A stretch of 64,000 nt of DNA from Nonomuraea endophytica (GTDB lineage: Bacteria; Actinomycetota; Actinomycetes; Streptosporangiales; Streptosporangiaceae): NCBI RefSeq assembly GCF_014203235.1, contig NZ_JACHIN010000012.1:211210-275209 (forward strand). Direction: 5' to 3'. The position numbers and the translations under genes are program-made. Under the pieces are notes generated by a model, which was given only the letters and a program-made list of their open reading frames with translations, searched no databases and was not told the origin of the DNA. Shown here piece after piece: positions 1-8,732 of this stretch (position 1 is its first letter; each line of letters begins with the position of its first letter).

Positions 1-593
1 TCGTCGCGGGTGGCGCTCTTGTCTCGGCCCGGCCTGGTCGGCGGGGTGACGAGGTAGAACAGGCCGCCGAGCAGGAGTCCGGCGGCGGCGCCCACGGTGA
101 GGTTGATGAGCGGATCGGGGCCTGACGGCTCCTCGGGCGCCACGGCCTGGGACAGGTTGGCGATGCGCACGCCGGTGTCGGTGGCGCGGGCGCCGGCGTA
201 GGTGATGAGGGACTGGGCCAGCGCGTTGGCCTGGGTCGCCGCCTGCGCGGCGTCGGGCGCGGAGGCGGCCAGGCTGATCATCGGGGCGTCGGGGGAGCCG
301 GAGACGCGTACCGTGCGCTGGAGCTCGCCGACCGTGTGGGCGGCGAGGCCGGGACGGAGCGCGGCGGCGACGATGGCGGGCTGCGTGGCGATCTTGGTGA
401 ACGCCTGGGCGAACTTCGTCGTCTGCTCGATGCTCGACGGGGCGTCGGCCACCACGACGACGTACGCCTGGGCGGTGTACACGCGGTCGGTCAGGGCGGT
501 GTACAGAAGTCCCGCGCACAGGCCCAGGACGACGGCGCAGCCTTGCGGCCACCACCGCCGGGCAGCGGCGGATACACGGCGGGTCACGCTCAT
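1..593 (-). CDS. Wzz/YveK-like polysaccharide chain-length protein (partial)
   Basis: The 5' end is complete and the 3' end runs off the left edge, leaving about 197 residues. The protein starts MSVTRR, has a membrane segment at about residues 17-34 and a second at about 161-181 (LINLTVGAAAGLLLGGLFYL), with an extracytoplasmic stretch of about 125 residues between. Two terminal membrane segments around an outside domain are typical of Wzz/YveK chain-length co-polymerases, which set exopolysaccharide chain length. No kinase domain is visible before the edge, so whether a BY-kinase domain follows is unknown. Its ATG overlaps the stop of the upstream glycosyltransferase in an ATGA, so it is translationally coupled as the sixth gene of the operon. 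The family call rests on topology and context. Confidence 0.7.
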   Translation of the reverse strand, partial: MSVTRRVSAAARRWWPQGCAVVLGLCAGLLYTALTDRVYTAQAYVVVVADAPSSIEQTTKFAQAFTKIATQPAIVAAALRPGLAAHTVGELQRTVRVSGSPDAPMISLAASAPDAAQAATQANALAQSLITYAGARATDTGVRIANLSQAVAPEEPSGPDPLINLTVGAAAGLLLGGLFYLVTPPTRPGRDKSATRD

Positions 594-1720
594 GGTTGCT
601 CTCCCCAGGCTGGCGCGATGGTCTTCGATCGGGATCTTTGCTCGTGCACGCGCAGGTACAGCGCTTCGATGCGGTTGACGTGATGGCCGATGCCGTAGTG
701 GTCCACGGCCTGCGGCGGAAGCTGCCGTGGCGCGCCGGCCGCGATGAGCTCCTCCACGGCCTGCCGGAACGGCTCCGCCGCCGAGGGCAGCCGCCGCGCG
801 TTGGGCGAGGCGCTCGCGGGCAGTTCGTCCAGTGCCGGGCAGGCGCTGTAGAGCACGGGCAGCCCGCACGCCAGCGCCTCGACGATGGCCAGGCCGAACG
901 TCTCCTCCTGCGACGGCGCCGCGAAGACGTCCATGGCCGACAGCAGCGCGGGAACCTGGCTGGACTGCCCGGCCAGCACCATCCGGTTCGCGATCCCCAG
1001 CCGGCGCGCGTGCGCGACCAGGTTCGCCCGCTCGGGCCCGTCCCCCACCAGCAGCAGTACGGTGTCCGGCAACCCGGCCACGGCCTCGATCAGCACGTCG
1101 AACCGCTTGCCCGGCTCCAGCCTGCCCACCCCGCCCACGACCGTGATGTGCGGTGGGATCGTCAGCCGGCTCCGGGTCGTCTCCCGCACGGCCGGGTCGA
1201 AGCGGAACGCCCGCGGGTCGATGCCGTTGGCGATCACCTCGATCCGCTGCTCGGGCACCCCCCACCGGACCAGCCGCTGGGCAGCGGCCGACGACACCGC
1301 GACCGTCACGTGCCCGAGGCGCTCGCCGGCGCGGGCCAGCGCGCGCACCGGCGCGGTGATGGGCCGGCCCTCCAGGTGGCGTTCGCCGATGGAGTGCTCG
1401 CTGGCCACGATCGCGGCCACGCCGGACAGCCGGGCGACCAGGCGGCCGTACAACCCGGCGCGGAACAGGTGCGTGTGCACGACGTCGTAGCCGCCGCGCT
1501 GGACCAGCCGCCACAGCGGGCCCAGGACGCGCAGGTCCCGGTTGCCGGTCATGCCGAGATGGTGGACGGTCACCCCTTCCGCCTGGATGGCCTGGCTGAT
1601 CAGGCCCGGCTTCGTGAGCGCGGCGACCTCGGCGGTGACGTGGTGGTTGGCCACCAGGTCGCGCAGCTGCCGCTCGGCCCCGCCCGCCTCCAGCCCGGTG
1701 ATGACGTGCAGCACCTTCAT
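590..1720 (-). CDS. GT4-family glycosyltransferase
   Basis: This 376-residue protein has the GT-B fold layout of glycosyltransferase family 4. The N-terminal nucleotide-independent half begins MKVLHVITGLEAGGAERQ with the glycine-rich acceptor loop at 9-18. The C-terminal half carries VIANGID, GVGRLEPGKRFDVLIEA, LLVGDGPER and the E-x7-E motif EETFGLAIVEALACG near residue 285, which in this family contacts the donor sugar nucleotide. It has no signal peptide or membrane segment, so it should act at the inner face of the membrane, extending the lipid-linked repeat unit. The ATG at 1720 lies inside the end of the deacetylase gene (4-base overlap). Donor and linkage cannot be read from the sequence. 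Confidence 0.88.
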   Translation of the reverse strand: MKVLHVITGLEAGGAERQLRDLVANHHVTAEVAALTKPGLISQAIQAEGVTVHHLGMTGNRDLRVLGPLWRLVQRGGYDVVHTHLFRAGLYGRLVARLSGVAAIVASEHSIGERHLEGRPITAPVRALARAGERLGHVTVAVSSAAAQRLVRWGVPEQRIEVIANGIDPRAFRFDPAVRETTRSRLTIPPHITVVGGVGRLEPGKRFDVLIEAVAGLPDTVLLLVGDGPERANLVAHARRLGIANRMVLAGQSSQVPALLSAMDVFAAPSQEETFGLAIVEALACGLPVLYSACPALDELPASASPNARRLPSAAEPFRQAVEELIAAGAPRQLPPQAVDHYGIGHHVNRIEALYLRVHEQRSRSKTIAPAWGEQP

Positions 1721-2421
1721 CGCCGGCCCCACTTGCAGTAGTGCAGGGCGCGCTTGACGGTCAGCCGGAGCAGCCGGTCGTCGTCGCTCACGTGCGTTCT
1801 GGGCAGGCAGAGCTGGTCCGCTTCGCCGGGTTTGATGCCGCAGGCGTAGGCGTATCCGGCAGCGCGTACCGCCTCGACGGCCTCGCGGTCGGCGTGGCCG
1901 TACGGGTAGGCCAGGCCGATGACCTCGTGGCCGAGTATCGCCTCCAGGTCCGTGCGGCTGGTCTTGACCTCGTGGTAGAGGTCCCCGGTCGGGGCGCCGG
2001 CCAGCGACAGGTGCGTCTGGGTGTGGGAGGCGACCTCCATGCCCGCGTCGGCGACCTGCCTGAGCTGGTCCGCGGTCATGAGCGGTTTGCGCGGGCCGAG
2101 CGGGTCCCAGGCGTTGTCGCCGCCCAGGCGGCCGGTGACGGCGAACACCGTGGCGGTGAAGCCCTGGCGCAGGAGCACCGGCAGGGCGTGGGTGGCGAAG
2201 TCGGCGTACCCGTCGTCGAAGGTGAGGCCGACGAGGCGGCGGGCCGTACCCTCGCGCTGGGCGCGCAGGAGCTCGCGCATGGACACGCCGCGCAGCCCCC
2301 GCCCGCGCAGCCACGCCATCTGCGCGGCGAAACGGGCGGGTCTGACGGTGATGAGGTACGGATCCTCGTCGAAGTCGTCGACCGAGTGGTACATCAGGAC
2401 CTGCTGCCTGGTTGGGCTCAC
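1717..2421 (-). CDS. polysaccharide deacetylase (NodB domain, CE4)
   Basis: A 234-residue protein with a single NodB/CE4 domain, expected to remove N- or O-acetyl groups from a glycan. The metal and catalytic motifs are visible: TFDDGYAD at 67-74 (the two aspartates), SHTQTHLSL with histidines at about 133 and 137, and YPYGHAD near 172. No signal peptide is seen, so it either works on lipid-linked repeat units in the cytoplasm or is exported in another way. The start is a GTG at 2421 that overlaps the stop of the flippase gene as GTGA; there is no better in-frame ATG before the MYHS motif. Its place between flippase and glycosyltransferase fits acetyl trimming of the exopolysaccharide. Confidence 0.87.
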   Translation of the reverse strand: MSPTRQQVLMYHSVDDFDEDPYLITVRPARFAAQMAWLRGRGLRGVSMRELLRAQREGTARRLVGLTFDDGYADFATHALPVLLRQGFTATVFAVTGRLGGDNAWDPLGPRKPLMTADQLRQVADAGMEVASHTQTHLSLAGAPTGDLYHEVKTSRTDLEAILGHEVIGLAYPYGHADREAVEAVRAAGYAYACGIKPGEADQLCLPRTHVSDDDRLLRLTVKRALHYCKWGRR

Positions 2422-3947
2422 AATCGCACTCCCCCTTCGCGGGGCCTCAGCGCGTCGCCGAGGTCCCGCCTGGAACCGGTGAGTAGTGCCGCGGTGACGA
2501 AGACCGCCAGGGTGACGGCGGCCTCGCACGGCACGGCGACGATCAACGAGAGGTCCGCGGTGACGGGGCGGACCAGGAAGGAGACGCCCGCCGCGACCAC
2601 GGCCGCCGCGGATAGGCGGCCGAGGGACACGAGCAGCGCCCGCTTGGGCAGCACCAGGAGCGGCGCGCCGAGCCCGCTGAGCAGGAGCGCGGCCGTCAGG
2701 CTGATGCCCGCCGCGTTGGCCAGCGCGACCCCGCCCACGCCGAGCGGGCCGGCCAGGAACGGCGCGGCGACCGCGGTGAGCGCCAGACCGGCGGTCATGG
2801 CGGCGGCCGGATACCAGGAGGGCCGCGAGGCGCAGAAGTAGACCCGGCACAGCACGCCGACCACGGCCTGGCCGAGCAGGCCCAGGCAGTACAGGCGCAT
2901 GCTCCACGCGGTCGCCGCGGTGTCGTCGGGGGTGAAGGCGCCGTGCTCCAGCAGCAGGCCCACCACGCCGGGCGCGTGCGCGACCAGGAACGCCGTGGCG
3001 GGCAGCACGATCGCGGCGGCCACCCACGTGTCCGCCAGCACCTGCCGGCCGGCGGCGGCGCCGTCTCCGGCGGCGATGCTGCGGGCCAGGACCGGGAAGG
3101 AGACCGTGGCGAGGATGAGCGAGGCCACCATGGGCACCTGGGCGATCTTCTGCGCGTAGTTCAGGTAGGAGATCGACCCGGCCGGCAGCGAGGAGGCGAC
3201 GAACCGCTCCACGAACACCTGCGCCTGGCGCAGCAGGGTGAAGGCGGCGATGGGCGCGAAGACCGTCCACGAGATCGACGTCGCGAGGCCGGTCCTGACC
3301 GGGGTGCCGATGTGCCGGATGAAGGACGGGGCCTGGATGAGCGCCATGAGCAGGCCGCCGGCCGCCACGCCGCACGCCACCGCGGTGATGCCCCAGCCGT
3401 CGTGGCCGATGGCGATGGCGCCGACGATGGCGGCGTTGTAGGCCAGGTAGATGGCGGCGGGCGGGCCGAAGATCCGCCGCGTACGCAGCGCGGCGCTGCA
3501 GAACCCGGCCAGCCCGAAGCCCAGCACGGTCAGCGAGGTGATCTGCGTGCACCGGGTGGCCAGGTCGTGCTCCTGGATGCCGGGCGCCAGGCCGCGCGCG
3601 ACGAGCGGCGCGGCGGCGGCCGTGGCGGCGCTCAGCAGCACGAACGCGAGGACGGCCTTGGGCATCGCGGCCCAGACGACCTCGCGCAGCGACCGGCCCT
3701 CCTCCACGGAGCGGCTGAAGTAGGGGATGAGCAGGAACGACAGCGCGCCTTCTATGAGCAGGGGCGCGGCCGTCTCCGGAATGGTCCAGGCGACCATGAA
3801 GGCGTCGGTGCCCGCGCTGGCGCCGAAGACGCCCGCCACCAGCAGGTCGCGGGCGAACCCGGACGCCGATCCGGCGATGACCAGGAGCATGGTGACCGTG
3901 GTGGCCCTGGCCAGCGGGCCGCGGGTCTCCTCGGTGGTGGCGCTCAT
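2418..3947 (-). CDS. MurJ/Wzx-type lipid-linked oligosaccharide flippase
   Basis: This 509-residue integral membrane protein has about 13-14 hydrophobic segments and the MATE-like MOP flippase signature of the MviN/MurJ family: an N-terminal segment with GFARDLLVAGVFGAS and TDAFMVAWTIPE, then ISYLNYAQKIAQVPM and FPVLARSIAAGD in the middle. MurJ-like proteins translocate lipid-linked sugar precursors across the membrane. Genomes normally carry a separate housekeeping murJ, and this copy sits in a polysaccharide operon between a polymerase-like gene and a deacetylase, so export of the exopolysaccharide repeat unit (Wzx role) is the likelier job. ATG at 3947 overlaps the previous stop by four bases. 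Confidence 0.85.
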   Translation of the reverse strand: MSATTEETRGPLARATTVTMLLVIAGSASGFARDLLVAGVFGASAGTDAFMVAWTIPETAAPLLIEGALSFLLIPYFSRSVEEGRSLREVVWAAMPKAVLAFVLLSAATAAAAPLVARGLAPGIQEHDLATRCTQITSLTVLGFGLAGFCSAALRTRRIFGPPAAIYLAYNAAIVGAIAIGHDGWGITAVACGVAAGGLLMALIQAPSFIRHIGTPVRTGLATSISWTVFAPIAAFTLLRQAQVFVERFVASSLPAGSISYLNYAQKIAQVPMVASLILATVSFPVLARSIAAGDGAAAGRQVLADTWVAAAIVLPATAFLVAHAPGVVGLLLEHGAFTPDDTAATAWSMRLYCLGLLGQAVVGVLCRVYFCASRPSWYPAAAMTAGLALTAVAAPFLAGPLGVGGVALANAAGISLTAALLLSGLGAPLLVLPKRALLVSLGRLSAAAVVAAGVSFLVRPVTADLSLIVAVPCEAAVTLAVFVTAALLTGSRRDLGDALRPREGGVRL

Positions 3948-5239
3948 GCCGCGTCCGCCGCGACCACCCAGGACAGCAGCAGGCCGATCATGATCGACAT
4001 GACGACGGTGGGGGATCCGCCCACGTCGGCGTAGACGAAGTCGACGAGCTGCCAGGTCAGGAAGCCCGCCGCGCACAGCCCCGCCGCCTTCTGGGCGGGG
4101 GTACGGCCGCGCCGCGCCCGCTTGGCCGCCCACACCGCGAGCCCGGCCCACATCAGCGCGAAGGCGGTGAGCCCGAGCAGACCCTGCTCGCTCAGCACCA
4201 GCAGGTACATGTTGTGCGGGGAGCGCAGCTCCTGCCGCTGGAATCCGTTCACCGGGTCCGCGGTGTCGCTGCTGGCCGAGACGTGCAGGGGCGCGTAGTT
4301 GTCGCGCCAGGCCGCGAAGCCGCGCGGGCCCACGCCCAGGAGCGGATGGTCGTGCCACATGCCGCCGGCCGTCTCCCACAGGCCGTACCTGTCGTTGACC
4401 GACTGGTCCGGCTGGGAGGCGACGGAGGTCATGGAGGCCAGCCGCTGGGTGACGGTCCCCGACCCCCAGCCGCCGAGCACCACGAGGCCCAGCACGAGCG
4501 CCCCGGCGAGAGCGCCGCCGACGGCCCGCCTGCTGCCCGACAGCAGGATCATGACGACGCCGGCCATGAGCCATGCCAGCCACGCGCCCCGGCTGAGCGA
4601 CAGGACCAGCGCCGCCAGCAGGACGATCAGGACCAGCGCAGCGGCGACCCGTGGCCGTCCGCGCGTGGTCAGCACCAGGGCCAGCGCCACGATCGCGCCG
4701 TAGCAGACGACGGTGGCCATGCCCATGACGTCGACCGCGCCGAACGTGCCGACCGCCCTGATGCTCTGCCCGCCGTAGGAGGCGCCGCTGCCCGAGTACG
4801 CCTGCCAGCACCCGAGCAGCGCCTGCACCAGGGCCGCGCCGAGCACAGCTGCGGCCACCAGCCGCCGGTCCACCTCGTCGCGGACGACGATCGCCATGGC
4901 CAGCGGCACGATCACGAAGATCTCGAGGTAGCGCACGAACCCCGGCAGCGCCGCGACCACGTCGACGCTGGCGAGCGTCGCCGCCGTCACCGCGACCGCG
5001 GGCGGAGCCAGCAGGTACGCCCGCCTCGGCAGCCGGAGCCGCGCCCTGAGCGCGTGCACGAGCGCGGCCACCACCAGGCACCCGGCCGCCACGTCGGCAG
5101 CGGTCACGTTGAAGGACGAGTCGAGCTGGGCACGTTGCTGCGGCACGCACACCAGCGCCACCGCCAGCACCGCCAGGACGCTGGGCCGCTGCCAGTCCAT
5201 CTCGCGCAGGGGGGAGCGCGGCCGCAGGGCGAGCGCCAC
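3944..5239 (-). CDS. O-antigen ligase/polymerase-like membrane protein
   Basis: A 431-residue protein with about 10-12 membrane segments and one large extracytoplasmic loop at about 240-310 containing WHDHPLLGVGPRGF and RSPHNMYLLVLSEQG. That loop layout, with the PHN motif, is characteristic of the O-antigen ligase/WzyC superfamily, which joins lipid-linked oligosaccharides. Here it probably polymerises the exopolysaccharide repeat unit. The GTG at 5239 overlaps the TAG of the sugar-transferase gene by one base, favouring coupled reinitiation. An ATG at 5200 (MDWQRPS) would give a 418-residue protein and cannot be excluded. It is followed by a 4-base overlap with the flippase gene. Confidence 0.83.
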   Translation of the reverse strand: MALALRPRSPLREMDWQRPSVLAVLAVALVCVPQQRAQLDSSFNVTAADVAAGCLVVAALVHALRARLRLPRRAYLLAPPAVAVTAATLASVDVVAALPGFVRYLEIFVIVPLAMAIVVRDEVDRRLVAAAVLGAALVQALLGCWQAYSGSGASYGGQSIRAVGTFGAVDVMGMATVVCYGAIVALALVLTTRGRPRVAAALVLIVLLAALVLSLSRGAWLAWLMAGVVMILLSGSRRAVGGALAGALVLGLVVLGGWGSGTVTQRLASMTSVASQPDQSVNDRYGLWETAGGMWHDHPLLGVGPRGFAAWRDNYAPLHVSASSDTADPVNGFQRQELRSPHNMYLLVLSEQGLLGLTAFALMWAGLAVWAAKRARRGRTPAQKAAGLCAAGFLTWQLVDFVYADVGGSPTVVMSIMIGLLLSWVVAADAA

Positions 5240-6627
5240 TACGCGCCGCCCAGGCGCAGCACGCAGCCGATCGTCTTGAGCGCGATCTTCACGTCCAGGC
5301 CGAACGACCACGTGTCGATGTAGTGGTTGTCCAGGCGCGCGCGCTCCTCGATGGAGGTGTCGCCGCGCAGGCCGTGCACCTGGGCCCAGCCGGTGATCCC
5401 CACGGGCACCCGGTGCCGCCGGTCGTAGCGCTCGACCGTCTTCGAGAACTGCTGCACGAAGTACGGCCGCTCCGGCCGCGGGCCCACGATGCTCATGTCG
5501 CCGGTGACCACGTTCCACAGCTGCGGCAGCTCGTCCAGCGACGTCTTGCGCAGGAAACCGCCGATCGGGCCGCTGAGGCGGCTCTGGCTCACGGTCCACT
5601 GAGTGGCCGAGTCCCGCGCGCTGGCCGGCTTGAGCGTACGGATCTTCAGCATGTCGAAGCAGCGCCCGCCCATGCCGACCCGCCGCTGGCGGAACAGCAC
5701 GCCGGGCCCGCCTTCCAGCCGGACGCCCAGCAGGCAGATCCCCAGCACGGGCGCGAGCGCCAGCAGCGCGAGCAGCGCCAGCGTGACGTCACAGAAGCGC
5801 TTCGCCATCCAGTACGGCCGGCGCTGCGCGGGCGGCACCATGTCCACCAGCGGGAAGCTCTGAAGCTGCCGGCCCGGCGCCACGAAGTCCTGCACCAGGT
5901 CGTCCGGTCCGGGGGCGAGCATGATCTGGCACCCGGTGGCCCTGATCTCCTGCAGCACGGCCCGCGAGATCGGCGGCTGCCCGGCCAGGATGACGACGCT
6001 GACGGCCGAGCGGCGCAGCATCTGGGCGCAGCTGGAGTAGGTGGCCAGCACCGGCAGGTCGTCGGCCGGGCCGTGGGCCGACGCGCTGGCGCCGACCAGG
6101 CCGATCGGCTCGATGCCGTGCTCGGGGTGTTGCAGGAGGGTTCTGGCCAGCCGTACGCCGTGCTCGCCGGTGGAAAGGATCACGGCCTTGCGGGGCGCGC
6201 GGCGCCGGGCCGCGACATGCCGCCAGGCGCGGCCGGCCCCGTGGGCCAGGGCCATGAGCGCGGCGTAGCTGAGGCCCGCGAGCAGCCAGGCCGCGGACGG
6301 CGGCGCGGGGACGGGCGAGCACAGCCACGCCTCCAGGCTCAGCGTGCACAGCGCGGCCATCGCCCACCCGGTGAACCGGGCTCTGGGCAGCAGAATGTGC
6401 AGGGCGACCGCGATCGCGACCGCCGCCGCCACGTTGGTCAGCCGCCAGCCGGTGACGGTCGTCGCGGTCAGCAGGCAGGCGGTCAGCAGGCCGAGATGGG
6501 CGGCTCGCCGGGTGAGGTCGCGCAGGGGGAAGTCGGGTCGAGCTGGGGCGGGCGCCTCGGGTGCCATCGCGGGCTCGGAATCCAGGAAGTCCTCAGTCGG
6601 TTCGCTGGTGCCAACAGCTACGGTCAT
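5239..6627 (-). CDS. polyprenyl glycosylphosphotransferase (initiating sugar transferase)
   Basis: This 462-residue protein is expected to start repeat-unit assembly by moving a sugar-1-phosphate onto undecaprenyl phosphate at the membrane. The N-terminal third holds four membrane segments (about 45-150), followed by a CoA-binding-like region with VILSTGEHGVRLARTLL. The C-terminal bacterial sugar-transferase domain (about 270-462) shows a membrane-entry helix after PYWMAKRFCD, then KIRTLKPAS, KTSLDELPQLWNVVTGDMS, IVGPRPERPYF and GITGWAQVHGLRGDTS. The ATG has a good GGAGG six bases upstream. It is the first gene of the leftward operon, so its upstream region should hold the operon promoter, which I could not pin down. 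Confidence 0.9.
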   Translation of the reverse strand: MTVAVGTSEPTEDFLDSEPAMAPEAPAPARPDFPLRDLTRRAAHLGLLTACLLTATTVTGWRLTNVAAAVAIAVALHILLPRARFTGWAMAALCTLSLEAWLCSPVPAPPSAAWLLAGLSYAALMALAHGAGRAWRHVAARRRAPRKAVILSTGEHGVRLARTLLQHPEHGIEPIGLVGASASAHGPADDLPVLATYSSCAQMLRRSAVSVVILAGQPPISRAVLQEIRATGCQIMLAPGPDDLVQDFVAPGRQLQSFPLVDMVPPAQRRPYWMAKRFCDVTLALLALLALAPVLGICLLGVRLEGGPGVLFRQRRVGMGGRCFDMLKIRTLKPASARDSATQWTVSQSRLSGPIGGFLRKTSLDELPQLWNVVTGDMSIVGPRPERPYFVQQFSKTVERYDRRHRVPVGITGWAQVHGLRGDTSIEERARLDNHYIDTWSFGLDVKIALKTIGCVLRLGGA

Positions 6628-7237
6628 CTGTTGCCTCCAAGGTCGCGGTCACACGCCAGTGCTGCGGGATGAGGGGTAGTGGCAGGGGCTGGCAGTCGTG
6701 GCTGTTTCTCTGCAGGCGCTTGTGCGAGGACACAAGAATGGCGTTCATTCGCGCCTCAAGATCGTTGAGATGGTATCGGCGGAAGCGTTGGAACGCGCCG
6801 ATGGAAGGCTCGCGCGGGGTTCATGGGTGGGCAAATCTTTCGCCACTGCCAGCGGCGCTGGAATTGTGGCCGGAGGCCGCGCGAGTTATTCAATGCCCGC
6901 GCGGAGCAAACGGACAACTTCTTTGTTCTCGGCAATACGGCCAGAGCAGGTCTTGTCCCGTGAAGCCGGACATGCCGTCAGGCGTGTCGCTGGTCAATGC
7001 AGAAGTCGCCGGCGAATTAACTGTGGTAATCGGCGGCTGTTTAAGGCAAAGCCTGTGCCCACATAGTTCAACGTCGTCGGATGGGGCCGAGATGCGGTGA
7101 TAGAACTTTCCCGGTAGCTCGGTCGCGATAGCGCTTTGTGCGGTGTCCACAGGGCGCACGTCGCGGCATTCGGAGTAATCGGTTCGTAGGTCATGCGTAA
7201 TCGCGAACACGTCCGATCACAGCCCGGAAAGGCAATC
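6628..7237. other. 610-bp divergent intergenic region, unassigned
   Basis: This region separates the leftward polysaccharide operon from the rightward secreted-protein gene, and it is visibly less GC-rich than its surroundings. Short open frames exist on both strands, but none has a ribosome-binding site together with actinomycete-like third-position GC. It must contain both divergent promoters; I could not pick convincing -10/-35 pairs. No riboswitch, tRNA or repeat was recognised. Confidence 0.5.
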
Positions 7238-8161
7238 ATGAATCGCATAGTCAAAAGCACGGCCATAGCTGTGGCCTGCCTGGGAATGGCAGCGGCGCTG
7301 GCCGGACCCGCCCTGGCCGCGGCCAGGACCGGCGGGGACCCGCTCGGCGGCCTCCTCGGCGGAGGCGGCGGCAGCAGCCTGCTCGGCGGGAAGGGGCAGA
7401 ACCCGCTGATGTCTCTCACGAGCCCGCTCGCTGGGCTCACGCAGAGCAACAACCCGGTGGACGGGATCACCCGTTCCGCTGACGGCACGGCCCGTTCCGT
7501 GGAGGGCGCGGCGCGCCTTCTCCCGCAGGGGACCTTCCGCAACGGCCTGCCGCTGAACGAGGCCTCCAACGCCGCAGGCGTGGAGCACCGCAACCCGATC
7601 GAGCCGGCCCTCACCGGCGCGGCGAGCTCGCCGCTGGACTTCGCGCTGCTGGACGGGCGTGAGGTCATCGGTCTCGAGCACCAGGACGAGCCGGTGCCGG
7701 GTGTCGTCAGCTCCCTGACCGGGCGCGCCGACGAGATCCTGCACGCCCCCGCGCTCGAGCCCGCCGCCGAGGCGGCGATGCCGCAGATCACCGAGCGCCT
7801 GTCCGGTCACGCCGACCACGCGGCGTTCATGACGAAGACCGCCGCCCACCAGGTCGGCACCGTCTCCGCGCACGATCTGCTCAGCGGCCCGAACGCGGCG
7901 CTCAGGTCCGCGCTTCCCGCGGCGGTGTCCACCGAGCTGGCGCCCATCGTGGGCAGCCCCGAGGTCAGGCAGCCGATGGCGCAGCGCGCCGCCGGCCCGC
8001 GGACCGACGTCCCGCTCGACGAGATCGCCCCGCTCGTCGAAGGCCCGCTCGCCGCGACGCCGCTGGCGAAGTCGAAGGGCGCTCCTGAGGCCGTGGGAGA
8101 CGCGCTGGGGGCCTCGGTCCCGACGACCGGCGCCGTCGGCGACATGGCAGCAGCTCACTAG
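7238..8161 (+). CDS. secreted protein of unknown function
   Basis: A 307-residue protein starting MNRIVKST, with a clear Sec signal peptide ending near ALAGPALAAA (about residue 28). A Gly/Leu/Ser-rich stretch (GGLLGGGGGSSLLGG) follows at about 33-50. The rest is polar, low in aromatic residues and without cysteines, and I recognise no domain. The ATG at 7238 is preceded by GGAAAGG five bases away; an upstream in-frame start at 7193 would put 15 charged residues ahead of the signal peptide and is rejected. Composition suggests a wall-associated or structural extracellular protein, and its position beside the exopolysaccharide operon hints at a cell-surface role. No function is claimed. Confidence 0.75.
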   Translation: MNRIVKSTAIAVACLGMAAALAGPALAAARTGGDPLGGLLGGGGGSSLLGGKGQNPLMSLTSPLAGLTQSNNPVDGITRSADGTARSVEGAARLLPQGTFRNGLPLNEASNAAGVEHRNPIEPALTGAASSPLDFALLDGREVIGLEHQDEPVPGVVSSLTGRADEILHAPALEPAAEAAMPQITERLSGHADHAAFMTKTAAHQVGTVSAHDLLSGPNAALRSALPAAVSTELAPIVGSPEVRQPMAQRAAGPRTDVPLDEIAPLVEGPLAATPLAKSKGAPEAVGDALGASVPTTGAVGDMAAAH

Positions 8162-8488
8162 AGTCACTCCCTCGTGCGCCGAAGGAACCGCGAGACCCTT
8201 CGCCGCACGGAGCAGCCCCCCATCCGTCTTCCGCACCCGTCCGGCGTAATGGTGCCTTTCGCCGGGCGTGAACAGATCGGCTGCGGTCACGACCTGCCCG
8301 CGTCGCTGTGCGCGGTGGGCTCTGACCTGGTGACGTCGATGCCCTCACCACATGAGGGGAACGGGAACATCGGCGCCACGAACTGCTGTGTGGCGTGACA
8401 GCTGCGTTCCTGACAGCGCAGCCCGCCGAGCGAGGTGATAGTGCCCGCTTCACCTGAGCTCGGTGGTTCGACTCACGTGGACAACCGC

Positions 8489-8530
8489 CGACGGCCGTGC
8501 CCGAGCACGGCCGTCGGCCGTCGCGTTTTT
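8489..8530 (+). terminator. rho-independent terminator
   Basis: A perfect 12-bp stem (arm CGACGGCCGTGC at 8489-8500, loop 8501-8504, partner 8505-8516) is followed within ten bases by a TTTTT run at 8526-8530. It lies about 330 bp past the stop of the secreted-protein gene at 7238-8161. Confidence 0.85.
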
Positions 8531-8620
8531 CCCAGGGAAAATTAGCAGAATGCCCGATATAGCTTCTTTCTCCCGCGCAAATCCCGTTTCATGACAGCGT
8601 CCATACCGTGCTTTTCCCAT

Positions 8621-8657
8621 GGCGCCATTGCCCGAGGGTATGACCCGTCGGGGCGCC
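8621..8657 (+). promoter_or_regulatory. nested hairpin in the 5' leader of the 8733 gene
   Basis: Arms GGCGCC (8621-8626 and 8652-8657), CCGA/TCGG (8632-8635 with 8648-8651) and GGG/CCC (8636-8638 with 8644-8646) nest around a TATGA loop. There is no T-run after it, so it is not an obvious terminator. It ends 75 bp before the start codon and could be a structured 5' UTR element. No known RNA family was recognised. Confidence 0.35.
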
Positions 8658-8732
8658 AAGGCGGAGATGTCGGACTAAGTCGATAAGCGCCCCGAAGATG
8701 CATCGCGTACGGCAAGCGAGGAGCAGTCGGGA

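Larger units (their letters stand above)
8162..8732. other. 571-bp intergenic region with terminator and structured leader
   Basis: There is no convincing gene here. It holds a strong rho-independent terminator (8489-8530) and, closer to the next gene, a long nested hairpin (8621-8657). The part from about 8531 to 8620 is AT-richer and probably carries the promoter of the downstream gene. I compared the leader by eye with the c-di-AMP (ydaO) riboswitch, often found before actinomycete cell-wall enzyme genes, and did not see its conserved core. Confidence 0.5.

Noticed and set aside
590..2314. Long minus-strand frame appearing to extend the glycosyltransferase by about 200 residues
   Set aside because: The extra N-terminus is an Arg/Pro/Gly-rich out-of-frame reading of the deacetylase gene; the real start MKVLHVITG at 1720 has the GT4 motif at once and a 4-base overlap.
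6698..7066. Plus-strand 122-codon frame in the region before the secreted protein
   Set aside because: No ribosome-binding site, poor third-position GC and no recognisable motif.
8174..8398. 74-codon plus-strand frame between secreted protein and terminator
   Set aside because: No Shine-Dalgarno sequence, atypical composition, and no hydrophobic or domain pattern.
8531..8732. c-di-AMP (ydaO) riboswitch before the RlpA-like gene
   Set aside because: Context suggested it, but the conserved core sequences could not be found by eye; only a simple nested hairpin is present.
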